Positions 8,030 to 15,797 of a stretch of DNA of 64,000 nucleotides are shown here, piece by piece; position 1 is the stretch's first letter, and the number at the start of each line of letters is the position of its first letter. This stretch comes from CBDDBX01 sp965225955. GTDB taxonomy: Bacteria; Acidobacteriota; Aminicenantia; UBA2199. The notes under the pieces were generated by a model. It worked only from the letters and a program-made list of their open reading frames with translations. It made no database searches and was not told where the DNA came from. The DNA is taken from NCBI GenBank assembly GCA_965225955.1, contig CBDDBX010000043.1, forward strand, positions 1 to 64,000, in the 5' to 3' direction. The position numbers and the translations under genes were made by a program.

Positions 8030-9259
8030 TTAAAAATCTTTTTTCTTTAACTCTTTAAACTCACTCTTTCTTACAGTATTAATAGTAAATTTATCTCCGT
8101 AGTTGAGGGTGTCCATAAACTTTCTTAACTCCTCTGCACTATCAAACTTCTTACCACATACTTCAGTTACCAGATCTCCTTTCATAAGTCCTTTCCTGTC
8201 AGCAAAACTACCCTTTGATACCCGGGTAATTGCAATACCCTTAACTTTTTTGCTATCCCTGAACTTCATACCAAAATCAGGAAAATGTGGTTTACTATAA
8301 GCCTGGACACCAAAAACATAGGTTCCTACTCCAGATCCGAAAAGAGCAAAAGGCTTCTTTTTCTTCTTCATCTTTTTCATTGACGGATGCATAGCACCAA
8401 TACCTTCAGAACCCTCTCCTTCCACAACTACAGGCATAACTGTCATAATAGAAGCTCTGCGGTTACTCTTTCTGTAACGGAAAGGTATTCCCAGCTCATA
8501 AGCCACATGGTTAGCTCCGGCAATAATAATCCCTTTATAGCCTTTACGTTTTTTAAGGGCCTTTTTCATCGATTCTGCCATAACAATATCCCAGCACTTC
8601 TGAGCAGTATAAATTCTTTCGAACCACTTAGGTGATGCAGCAGCCATAGAGCCAAAGATGGTACTTATAAAGAATCTGTGTTCTGCTGATGGTTTTTTAA
8701 TACCGGGAAAAAGCTTCTGCTCTTCTTTACTTAAAGTACTAAACCCTTTTCTGGAGATCTTTCTCAGAATAGTTCGCGGAACATTAAGCCCTACTGCTGC
8801 GATTTTATTCTCTCTGAGAAAATCCAGTATCACCTTTGTATATCTGAAGTTCCAGGAACCCTTTTTATACCATCCGACACTTTTGAGAAACTGATCTTCA
8901 TTCGTTTTCCCATCTATATAGTCTTTAAGAGCAGCATCATCATTACGATTAAAGAACTCAAAACCTACAACTATTTTCTTATTGGTTTTGAAAATTTCTT
9001 TAATCAGTTCCAGCTGAAAATCGTGACATTTCATACTATCGTGCATCTCTCCAATTACGCACACCTTCTTTCTACTGAACTCTTTTGCAATGTCTCCAAT
9101 TTTTACAGTCTTATTACCTGCTGTTTTTATAATTTCACTGGCATGAATCTTTCCTATCTTATATCTCTTACTTTTATCTCCAAGAGGCAATACACTTGTA
9201 TCAACTCCCTGAAGCCATACTCCAATAGTAATCATAATAAGTAATACTCGTATCATCAT
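8030..9259 (-). CDS. ChaN-like (DUF399) heme/iron-associated protein fused to a PDZ domain
   Basis: The N-terminal part matches the ChaN/DUF399 fold: VCVIGEMHDSMKCHDFQ carries the Glu/His pair of the family, followed by VVGFEFFNRNDD and, near the end, IIIAGANHVAYELGIP. ChaN proteins bind heme or act in iron uptake. The last 90 residues or so form a PDZ-like domain (ITRVSKGSFADRKGLMKGDLV), a peptide-binding module of envelope proteins. A hydrophobic N-terminus (MMIRVLLIMITIGVWLQG) is consistent with export or anchoring. I place the start at the ATG at 9259, which has GGGAGG five bases upstream, rather than the longer frame to 9319, because that extension overlaps a good promoter. The iron role is inferred from family. 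Confidence 0.8.
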   Translation of the reverse strand: MMIRVLLIMITIGVWLQGVDTSVLPLGDKSKRYKIGKIHASEIIKTAGNKTVKIGDIAKEFSRKKVCVIGEMHDSMKCHDFQLELIKEIFKTNKKIVVGFEFFNRNDDAALKDYIDGKTNEDQFLKSVGWYKKGSWNFRYTKVILDFLRENKIAAVGLNVPRTILRKISRKGFSTLSKEEQKLFPGIKKPSAEHRFFISTIFGSMAAASPKWFERIYTAQKCWDIVMAESMKKALKKRKGYKGIIIAGANHVAYELGIPFRYRKSNRRASIMTVMPVVVEGEGSEGIGAMHPSMKKMKKKKKPFALFGSGVGTYVFGVQAYSKPHFPDFGMKFRDSKKVKGIAITRVSKGSFADRKGLMKGDLVTEVCGKKFDSAEELRKFMDTLNYGDKFTINTVRKSEFKELKKKDF

Positions 9260-9290
9260 GTCTCCCTCCCGACTTTTCCGATTAAGTTCT

Positions 9291-9319
9291 ATTCTATATG
9301 ATGTAGATTTTATCCTCAA
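9291..9319 (-). promoter_or_regulatory. Promoter of the ChaN-PDZ gene
   Basis: On the minus strand, TTGAGG (9319-9314) and TAGAAT (9296-9291) are spaced by 17 bp. The predicted leader is about 25 nt and contains the GGGAGG before the ATG at 9259. Confidence 0.6.
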
Positions 9320-9369
9320 AGAAATCAGATTAAATCATTATAAAAATAATATTTATTGAACAATTTAAT

Positions 9370-9398
9370 TTGATCTTAATACCCTATATAAATATAAT
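9370..9398 (+). promoter_or_regulatory. Promoter of the first HDOD gene
   Basis: TTGATC (9370-9375) and TATAAT (9393-9398) are spaced by 17 bp. The ATG at 9410 follows after 11 bases with no Shine-Dalgarno sequence, so the mRNA leader should be only about 5 nt. Confidence 0.65.
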
Positions 9399-9409
9399 TA
9401 TCTATTAAA

Positions 9410-10240
9410 ATGAAACAGAAAAAAATAATCGATGAACTGATAAATGCATTCCTTAACAAAGGTCCTGCTCCAACAACCCTGCTGAAATTACTGGAAATAA
9501 TTGAATCCCCCACTCAGTCACTTACGACTCTGATTACTGAAATATCCAAAGATCAGGTTATGACCACCCACGTACTCTCAACGGTTAACTCATCTCATTA
9601 CGGGCTTCGTACAAGAATATCAAGTATTCCTCAGGCAGTCTCCCTTCTTGGTTTTGACAACATTTCCGAAATTGTAATGAGATACGCAGCTAGAAATATG
9701 TCCCAGTCAACAGACGGATCATATCCGGTATACCCTCATGACCACTGGGAACATTCGATTAAAACTGCCCTTATTTCAAGATATCTGGCAAGACGCCATC
9801 TGCCCGCTCAGCAGAGAAGTTGTTATACCTCTGCCCTTATACACGATATAGGGAAACTGGCAATCACTTCATCAATAGATGAAGCTACAGGAAGTAAATT
9901 GTATAAGCTGATCAGTGTAGGAGTTCCCGCAAACCTTGCAGAGCTGAAACTTCTTGGCTTTGATCATGCCTATCTGGGGTTCAGGATTCTTTGTCGCATG
10001 AAACTCTCATCTGAATTACTGAAACCTGTTCTTGAACATCATAGCGAACTCCCTGATAAATCATACACTCCAACCTATATTCTTGCGATAGCCAACACTC
10101 TGGCAAAGTTTGAATATCCTGAAGAAAAAGACAATCTTGATCTGGTTCTGAACCACCAGTTTTCTATCACCACTGAAGATATTGAAGATCTGGAATCTAT
10201 CTACTCAGAACTGGAAATAGATCTTGAAAACAGCATATAG
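9410..10240 (+). CDS. HDOD domain protein, tandem copy 1
   Basis: The 276-residue protein is mostly one HDOD domain, an HD-phosphohydrolase relative used in bacterial signalling. Visible landmarks are PQAVSLLGFDNISEIV (about 74-89), the WEHSIKTALISRYLARR helix, the HD pair in ALIHDIGKLAIT, and later HAYLGFRILCRMKLSSELL and LEHHSELP. Several histidines of the HD metal site are kept, so phosphodiesterase activity is possible, although many HDOD proteins are only scaffolds. No sensor or receiver domain is attached. The next gene is a clear paralogue 73 bases downstream, so the pair arose by tandem duplication. Translation probably starts without a Shine-Dalgarno sequence. Confidence 0.88.
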   Translation: MKQKKIIDELINAFLNKGPAPTTLLKLLEIIESPTQSLTTLITEISKDQVMTTHVLSTVNSSHYGLRTRISSIPQAVSLLGFDNISEIVMRYAARNMSQSTDGSYPVYPHDHWEHSIKTALISRYLARRHLPAQQRSCYTSALIHDIGKLAITSSIDEATGSKLYKLISVGVPANLAELKLLGFDHAYLGFRILCRMKLSSELLKPVLEHHSELPDKSYTPTYILAIANTLAKFEYPEEKDNLDLVLNHQFSITTEDIEDLESIYSELEIDLENSI

Positions 10241-10313
10241 TTTTCTTCAATGAAAAATCGCTTTTTTTTATCTTTAAGACTATAATATTTCTATAATTTA
10301 ACACTATTCTGAT

Positions 10314-11177
10314 ATGAAAGATAAACGATTAATTGATATTGACAAGATGGTTCAGGACTTCCTTAAACTGGGGCCTGTACCCGTAGTGCTCATGAGAGTA
10401 CTTGAAGTCATAGGGGATAAAAAGCAGTCTCTTACCAGACTTATAACCGAAATATCAAGGGACCCGATTATAACTGCGGTAATACTATCATCCGTGAATT
10501 CTTCATATTATGGCCTTAAAGCCCGGGTAGCGGGTTTGCCTCAGGCAGTTTCACTTCTGGGATTCAATAGAATATCAGAGATTATTTTAAGCTACACAAC
10601 GAGACAGATGACCAGTTCCATTTCCGGGAAATGCGATATTTACAAAGAAGACCTGTGGCAACATTCGGTTAAAACAGCTCTTTTCTGCAGGTATCTTTCC
10701 AGAAACATGGCACCGGGATTTCAGAAAATAAGTTACTCAGCAGGTATCCTTCACGATATTGGAAAACTTGCGATTACAGCTACTGCTGATGAAAAAAAAG
10801 CAGGGGAACTGGCTCTTCTCATTGGTGAAGGAGTTGCATCTTATCAGGCGGAAGAGATGGTGCTGGGGTTCAGCCATTCATATCTTGGATTTAAAATATT
10901 GTGTAAGCTTAAGCTCTCTTCAGAACTTCTGAAACCTGTTTTTGAACACCACAACTGCTCCGGGGAATTTTCTTCCCACAACTCAATGATACTGGCTATG
11001 GCCAATATTTTTGCAAAATGTAATTATCCTTCTGAAATTGACAAACTTGACCGGCTACTTAAAGAGCAGCTTAATACTGACACAAAAGAAATTGGCAATA
11101 TAGAACCAATGTATCAGGAACTTCAGATAGATATGGAAAATGCTCCAGGTGGCAGTCAGCTCAGATACCGGTTATAA
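10314..11177 (+). CDS. HDOD domain protein, tandem copy 2
   Basis: This paralogue of the preceding gene aligns over its full length, sharing PQAVSLLGF, ISEI, a WxHSVKTAL helix, LHDIGKLAITA, YLGFKILCKLKLSSELLKPV and EHHNCS. The HD residues and flanking histidines are again retained, so neither copy looks decayed. The ATG at 10314 has no Shine-Dalgarno sequence. A TATAAT at 10292-10297 could give a transcript with a very short leader, so this copy may be expressed separately. The 3' end overlaps the convergent gene by 22 bp, allowing antisense interference between the transcripts. The role in signalling is unknown. Confidence 0.87.
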   Translation: MKDKRLIDIDKMVQDFLKLGPVPVVLMRVLEVIGDKKQSLTRLITEISRDPIITAVILSSVNSSYYGLKARVAGLPQAVSLLGFNRISEIILSYTTRQMTSSISGKCDIYKEDLWQHSVKTALFCRYLSRNMAPGFQKISYSAGILHDIGKLAITATADEKKAGELALLIGEGVASYQAEEMVLGFSHSYLGFKILCKLKLSSELLKPVFEHHNCSGEFSSHNSMILAMANIFAKCNYPSEIDKLDRLLKEQLNTDTKEIGNIEPMYQELQIDMENAPGGSQLRYRL

Positions 11178-11827
11178 AGAGTCATCATATCCATCTCTTT
11201 GATGTGTTTTGACAAAATAGGTTCTTTTGGCATAAGAATATTATTCTTGAAAAAACTCAATCTATCTGAAATATGCATTGCATAGAAGATATCTTCTGTC
11301 AGATAAAGAATTGCTTTCCCTTCATTTTTAAGCTTCTCAAGAAACTTCGTAAAGTGAAATTCAAAAAGATTACCATTACCCCTGGCCATATCATTGATTA
11401 TTATATTCTCTTCGTTGCCGGAAACACTTATTGCAGCAATAACTGCCTTCAGTTCCCAGGGTTCACACTTCTTTATCTTTTTCTTAAGGTTGTCATAAAA
11501 AACTTCAAACCAGAGTAGAAGCTCAAGCACCTTATCTATACATCCACGATGACCTTCACAGCAGTACTCAATGAAATCTATAATAGTGACTTCACCATCG
11601 AAGTCTCTCAGCCTTGAAAAGTTCTCAATAAAAGCAATATTACCTTCCCAGCTTATTTCAGGAACATCTGTACTGTTTTTCTCTTTACCAAATCCTCTTA
11701 AATGATCAAAAAAACTGTCAAACACACTAACATCTCTTGAAAGAAGAGAATATACCTCCCCATTTCTCACCATCAACTCAGGGGCATCTTCAAGTTTTGC
11801 TCCTCTTAAACCATCCAGCTTTATCAT
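11156..11827 (-). CDS. ABC ATPase-like protein with all catalytic motifs lost
   Basis: Read from the ATG at 11827 (223 residues), it follows the outline of an ABC-2-type ATP-binding subunit but lacks its chemistry. Where RNGEVYSLLSRDVSVFDSFF aligns with the usual NGEIYGLLGPNGAGKTT region there is no Walker A lysine or GKT. No LSGG-like signature is seen. The Walker B region reads NIIINDMARGNG, with Met in place of the catalytic Glu. The H-loop histidine is replaced in LYLTEDIFYAMHISDRLSF. The start overlaps the permease stop by 4 bp (ATGA) and AGGTG precedes it, so the two are translationally coupled. It may be a structural or regulatory partner, or a decaying gene. The open frame and preserved coupling favour function. 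The ABC assignment is my inference from alignment by eye. Confidence 0.6.
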   Translation of the reverse strand: MIKLDGLRGAKLEDAPELMVRNGEVYSLLSRDVSVFDSFFDHLRGFGKEKNSTDVPEISWEGNIAFIENFSRLRDFDGEVTIIDFIEYCCEGHRGCIDKVLELLLWFEVFYDNLKKKIKKCEPWELKAVIAAISVSGNEENIIINDMARGNGNLFEFHFTKFLEKLKNEGKAILYLTEDIFYAMHISDRLSFFKNNILMPKEPILSKHIKEMDMMTLYNRYLS

Positions 11828-13170
11828 CTGTACACCTGCTTTCTGAGCCTTACATAAGAGATATGTATAAAAACAACTATATAAAATAAAATGAAAACAA
11901 TACTCCACCACAATTGCTCAGGAAAATATACTCTGGAAAAGTATATGTTCTCCTCGGCATTTATAAAAGATTCTACTTTATCGCTATCTTCGGCAAAGTT
12001 CCTTTCACAATAGAACTTGATGAATCTTGCTCTCAGATTCATAACATAGCTTCTGAAATCAAGATAACTTCTATACCCCTTACTTGAACTTTCTCCTGCA
12101 AAGTATGAAAAATAAGCTGTAGGCATAACAATTGAAATAACTTCAGTAGTGCTGATTAGTTCTTCAACATTTTTAAACAGCGTTAATTCTATATTCTTAT
12201 TCAGGAGGTAGTAATTATTCATAAACTGATCAATTACCTTCTCAAACACTTTTCTTGTTTCACTACGTTTAAGTTTTTTGGCAGCCGCCCAAATTTTAGC
12301 AATACGCCCTTCAAAAGTCATAAGATTGCCGAGTTTATCAAGATCAACTTCACTATTGGAAGGAATTTTCAATGATTCCTGAAAAGAATAGGATCTTTGT
12401 ACTTCAGGTACGGCAAAAATAAGTATAAACCATACAACAATCCCTACAGCGTAAACGTATCCTCTGAACTTGACAAGAACTTTCAACATAACCCCGAGGC
12501 TGAAAAAGAATAACAGATATAAAGCAGCAAACAGACAGAAAGATACATAGATACTTTTTTCTATGGACGCCAATTCGATCCCAATACCAATAACATATAA
12601 ATATGCTATTCCAAAGAATGCCAGAAAGGTAAAAGCCAGAATTAACATTCTGGTTAACAGTGTCCCAAAAAAATATTTTTTTGTACTTTTTCTTTCAATC
12701 CAGAACTTAACCTCTCTGATACTCACGAAAGAGTTAACCCCCATATAGAGCATAAAGAGAGACCCCAGAAGAGAAATCACCCCGGCAAAGTCTTTATAAT
12801 TACCTCTTATAGCAAAAAGATCTCTTCCTTTATATGAATGAGCAACTTTCAGCACTTCACTTGTGTCTACATTGCTTTCAACACTTCCAATTACTCCACT
12901 ACCATTAAAAAACACAAACAGTGGCGATGGTTCAAAGAAGACCCGGAAACCTGAACCAGCGTACTGGGTGTAATTCACATATTTTGTCTGTTTCTTCTTT
13001 TCATAACTTTTAAAATGCTCCTTACCTGCCTGAATAATCCCATAACTATCAACCCCACTTTTTATACAATAAAGAAGAATCAACAATAAAATTGCAAGAT
13101 AAAGCAATAAACGACGATCACCAAAAATCCTTTTAAATTCATACTTTAAAAAAGCAACTATAAATCTCAT
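11824..13170 (-). CDS. ABC-2-type transporter permease
   Basis: The 448-residue membrane protein has a first membrane helix at about 21-38 (RLLLYLAILLLILLYCI), an extracytoplasmic region of about 100 residues, then helices at about 130-150, 178-200, 210-232 and 243-258, a second large soluble loop, and a last helix at about 418-440. This order is typical of ABC-2 permeases of the GldF/DUF3526-like kind. It is followed, with a 4-bp overlap, by an ATPase-like subunit that has lost its catalytic motifs, so an active ATPase would have to come from elsewhere. The ATG at 13170 lacks a Shine-Dalgarno sequence and sits 9 bases downstream of a TAGAAT box. The substrate is unknown. Confidence 0.75.
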   Translation of the reverse strand: MRFIVAFLKYEFKRIFGDRRLLLYLAILLLILLYCIKSGVDSYGIIQAGKEHFKSYEKKKQTKYVNYTQYAGSGFRVFFEPSPLFVFFNGSGVIGSVESNVDTSEVLKVAHSYKGRDLFAIRGNYKDFAGVISLLGSLFMLYMGVNSFVSIREVKFWIERKSTKKYFFGTLLTRMLILAFTFLAFFGIAYLYVIGIGIELASIEKSIYVSFCLFAALYLLFFFSLGVMLKVLVKFRGYVYAVGIVVWFILIFAVPEVQRSYSFQESLKIPSNSEVDLDKLGNLMTFEGRIAKIWAAAKKLKRSETRKVFEKVIDQFMNNYYLLNKNIELTLFKNVEELISTTEVISIVMPTAYFSYFAGESSSKGYRSYLDFRSYVMNLRARFIKFYCERNFAEDSDKVESFINAEENIYFSRVYFPEQLWWSIVFILFYIVVFIHISYVRLRKQVYR

Positions 13171-13179
13171 GTTACGAGT

Positions 13180-13208
13180 ATTCTAGCACACAACAAATCT
13201 AATTGTAA
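13180..13208 (-). promoter_or_regulatory. Promoter of the ABC-2 permease operon
   Basis: On the minus strand, TTACAA (13208-13203) and TAGAAT (13185-13180) are spaced by 17 bp. The ATG begins 9 bases after the -10 box, predicting a nearly leaderless transcript. Confidence 0.6.
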
Positions 13209-13307
13209 TTTTGCTATCGTCTAAATTGATTGAAGGAAGAAACAGGGAACCGTAGATTCAACAGTTCCCGGAATATTTCAGGAATAAATAAACTCTGAAA
13301 TGTATAA

Positions 13308-13964
13308 CTATATATTGTAAAATACCAAAGATGTATAATTACCAAACAGTGATGACTCTGCATATTGCTGCATAAGTTTCCAGAACACTTCTATATCCGG
13401 TATAAGTTTATTCTCCAGTTTACTTTTTATGTTCTCAAGAGTAGCTAAAATTTCTCCATGTGATTTAACAGAATGCTCAAAGGCACCTTTCATATGCCCT
13501 TTACTCAGACAATTTGCCACACTTTCCATAACTTCTCTGTTTAACTGTCTCTTTTCAGCAAAACCTGAGTAATCAAATTTCATGAATTTTGCAGATTTCT
13601 CAAGCATCTGCTCATCATTCTCACTCATTAATAGTATTTCACGGTAAACATCCGTAGACATATTGAGAGTAACTATAGAAGAATTTACCAACCTGAGAGC
13701 ATAACTATAATCGAAATCTGTTACACCTGACAACTCATAAGTATTCAGGAGCAGAAGTGCATCTGAATAAGATTTCAGAAACATTGAAGCACCATCAAAA
13801 GTAACTCTTGAGACCTTTCTGAAATTAACTCCTGTCAGGTCACTTTCACTACCATCAACTTTTTTAGGAGCAGGAGTATTAAGATACATAGCACTAAACA
13901 GATAGACACCTACAAAAACAAAAGTAATAAACCAGAACAATTTTTTCATAAAACTTTGTGACAC
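13308..13964 (-). CDS. Unknown membrane-anchored helical protein
   Basis: I do not recognise this 218-residue protein. It begins with a short basic stretch and one hydrophobic segment (about 7-27, KLFWFITFVFVGVYLFSAMYL) that should anchor it in the inner membrane or serve as an uncleaved signal. The remainder, about 190 residues, is predicted helical and soluble. The start is a GTG at 13964, chosen because a perfect AAGGAGG lies five bases upstream; an internal ATG at residue 6 lacks this support. It lies on the same strand as the ABC-2 permease pair, 137 bases upstream of that operon's ATG, but the permease has its own promoter in the gap, so the two may be transcribed separately. Confidence 0.65.
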   Translation of the reverse strand: MSQSFMKKLFWFITFVFVGVYLFSAMYLNTPAPKKVDGSESDLTGVNFRKVSRVTFDGASMFLKSYSDALLLLNTYELSGVTDFDYSYALRLVNSSIVTLNMSTDVYREILLMSENDEQMLEKSAKFMKFDYSGFAEKRQLNREVMESVANCLSKGHMKGAFEHSVKSHGEILATLENIKSKLENKLIPDIEVFWKLMQQYAESSLFGNYTSLVFYNI

Positions 13965-14023
13965 GTTTACCTCCTTACATCACACACTTTTTTTAATTAA
14001 CTATTCAACCCCTAAAAAAATTT

Positions 14024-14164
14024 CGGGATGATATCGAACGTTTCTTAAACTCTTCTGCTGTACTGCGTTTCCCCCGACTCGCAGTTTCAGAGTTTTTAGC
14101 TCTTTAATAAAGAAGCAATCAATCCTCATTACCCTCACACCCGATAAATGTCGATATCATCCCG
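14024..14164. repeat. Perfect 14-bp inverted repeat pair, 113 bp apart
   Basis: CGGGATGATATCGA (14024-14037) recurs as its exact reverse complement TCGATATCATCCCG (14151-14164). The arms could be ends of a small non-autonomous element, a large cruciform, or paired protein-binding sites. No target duplication or transposase is visible. Confidence 0.75.
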
Positions 14165-14444
14165 ATCCTACTAATCCTCTGACTGATACGTCCCGTTATC
14201 TGCCGACAGCAGCGTGACAGATCTATCCCATAATTTTCAGCCAATCTAACAGACAATTGCTTTGCCATACTCATATATCCACTCAGATGCAATAGACATG
14301 CCAACTCCTCAAATCCCCAACTGATCCCACTAACCGGAAAAACTTTCAAAAACAGCTCAAACCAGTAACAGCAAAAGTGTCCTGAAAATGCACACAAAAA
14401 ACATCAACATCACCAAAACCCCCTCTATAACTCAAAACACATTT

Positions 14445-14461
14445 TGCTCAAATACTGAGCA
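14445..14461. promoter_or_regulatory. Dyad 1, TGCTCA-N5-TGAGCA
   Basis: A perfect 6-bp dyad with a 5-base centre (AATAC). The same dyad recurs 73 bp downstream, close to seven turns of B-DNA, so both copies would face the same side of the helix. The likely ligand is a dimeric regulator, possibly the NtrC-like protein encoded just downstream. Confidence 0.6.
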
Positions 14462-14516
14462 CCGAAACTCAAAAAACTTGAAAAAGCTGATAATTGGCAA
14501 CTATAACCCTAATTTT

Positions 14517-14535
14517 GTGCTCACTATATGAGCAC
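14517..14535. promoter_or_regulatory. Dyad 2, GTGCTCA-N5-TGAGCAC
   Basis: A perfect 7-bp dyad with a 5-base centre (CTATA), sharing the TGCTCA/TGAGCA core of dyad 1. Its centre lies about 68 bp before the predicted transcription start of the histidine kinase gene. A T run follows at about 14542, so a terminator reading is possible, but no plus-strand gene lies upstream. Confidence 0.6.
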
Positions 14536-14581
14536 GTAAAACTTTTTTACCAAAGAGCTATTATTCAACACTCTTTTTCTG

Positions 14582-14587
14582 TATAAT
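14582..14587 (+). promoter_or_regulatory. -10 box immediately before the histidine kinase start
   Basis: TATAAT lies 7 bases before the ATG at 14595, with no good -35 box and no Shine-Dalgarno sequence. The pattern suggests an activator-dependent promoter giving a leaderless transcript. I found no GG-N10-GC sigma54 promoter in this region. Confidence 0.5.
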
Positions 14588-14594
14588 CGAAGCA

Positions 14595-15791
14595 ATGTTA
14601 AAAAAGGGTTATTTACAATACAATTTTATTAATGAGATTCACAAAGCAGTTAATATCTATAAGGAAGACGAGCTTATACAGAAAACTGCAGAAGCTATAG
14701 ATGAATTTCTATCCGTATCAGGAACATATATTCTATACAGACAGAAAGAAACGTTCAGACTCTACTCAGCTCAGGCAGGACAATCTTCCGGCCTTTCACT
14801 GCCACAGGATTCAATCCTCACAGGAAGCTTTGCAAAGAGAAAAGAATCTCTTCACATTAATAACGGACTGTCATCCTACAGAACGATTTTTGATAAAGAA
14901 ACAGGAAATCTGATTACATCTGCAGATATCAATTTTATCCATCCAATGTTCCACAAGAACATCTACAAAGGCGTAATTCTTACCAGCTTCAAAGGCCGTC
15001 CCAAAGATATTGCCCCAATGGAGGAGTTACTCAATATTACCTCTTCCCTGCTCATCACCTCCATCGAAACAGAGAACAGCTCAGTTCTGAACGATCTTAA
15101 CTACTACAGACTATATAAGTTCGACAGACTGGCTCTTCTTGGAGAGATGACAGCATCCATTGCTCATGAACTCAGAACACCCATGAACACAGTTATACTG
15201 GAAATTGATGAAATAGCATCAGATTCAATAACTCAGGAAGAGCAGCAGGAAAGCATAGATACAATCAAAGCAGAAACCCTTAGACTTAATGATTTCATAA
15301 CATCTCTTCTAAGTTTCTCAAGATTGAAAAAGAGAGGTCTGACAAAAGTATCTATCCAGAAGTTTGTCGAAGATGCCATCAACAGAATACCTTCCAAAAG
15401 AAAACCCAAGGACATACAGCTCACCACAGCTTTTACCGACTCTCCTCTCGTTTCCACTGACAGAGACCGGCTTCTGCAGGTTTTTTACAATATACTCTTC
15501 AATGCTTTTGATGCAACCGGTGAAAAAGGGATAATATCTATTTCAACCTTCATTCCGGATGCCGATAATAAAAAGCAGGTTGTTATCGAAATAAAAGATA
15601 ACGGACCGGGAATTCCTGAAACCATTAAAAACAAAGTCACTCAGCCATTCTTTACAACAAAAGAAGAAGGAACAGGACTTGGACTCTATATTTCCAGCAA
15701 CATAATGAAAGAACTCGAAGGTTCACTTGAAATTGAAAGCGACTCTTCGGGCACAACCATATCTCTGCTTCTCAATGTTGAGGAGGGTTAA
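14595..15791 (+). CDS. Soluble sensor histidine kinase
   Basis: The 398-residue kinase lacks membrane segments. Residues of about 15-165 resemble a GAF-like input domain. The HisKA helix carries the phosphoacceptor histidine in MTASIAHELRTPMNT (His about 196). The ATPase domain shows an N box (LFNAFDA), a G1 box (DNGPGIP) and a G2 box (GTGLGLYI). The signal must therefore be cytoplasmic. It is followed six bases later by an NtrC-type response regulator, its evident partner. The ATG is placed 7 bases after a TATAAT. Two matched dyads upstream suggest autoregulation, which is an inference. Confidence 0.92.
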   Translation: MLKKGYLQYNFINEIHKAVNIYKEDELIQKTAEAIDEFLSVSGTYILYRQKETFRLYSAQAGQSSGLSLPQDSILTGSFAKRKESLHINNGLSSYRTIFDKETGNLITSADINFIHPMFHKNIYKGVILTSFKGRPKDIAPMEELLNITSSLLITSIETENSSVLNDLNYYRLYKFDRLALLGEMTASIAHELRTPMNTVILEIDEIASDSITQEEQQESIDTIKAETLRLNDFITSLLSFSRLKKRGLTKVSIQKFVEDAINRIPSKRKPKDIQLTTAFTDSPLVSTDRDRLLQVFYNILFNAFDATGEKGIISISTFIPDADNKKQVVIEIKDNGPGIPETIKNKVTQPFFTTKEEGTGLGLYISSNIMKELEGSLEIESDSSGTTISLLLNVEEG

Positions 15792-15797
15792 TAAAAA

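Larger units (their letters stand above)
13965..14594. other. Intergenic region of 630 bp with several inverted repeats
   Basis: This divergent region separates the minus-strand anchored protein from the plus-strand histidine kinase. I find no convincing gene. A minus-strand frame at 14119-14397 has no family resemblance and poor start context. It holds a 14-bp inverted repeat pair at 14024/14151 and two dyads at 14445 and 14517, listed separately. Confidence 0.6.

Noticed and set aside
14119..14397. 92-residue minus-strand frame in the gap before the histidine kinase
   Set aside because: Unusual composition with scattered Cys and Trp, no ribosome-binding site, no family resemblance, and it lies between inverted repeats. 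I could not link it to any transposase.
14494..14520. Possible sigma54 promoter (TTGGCA...) before the histidine kinase
   Set aside because: The -24 GG is present but no GC occurs at the required distance for the -12 element.
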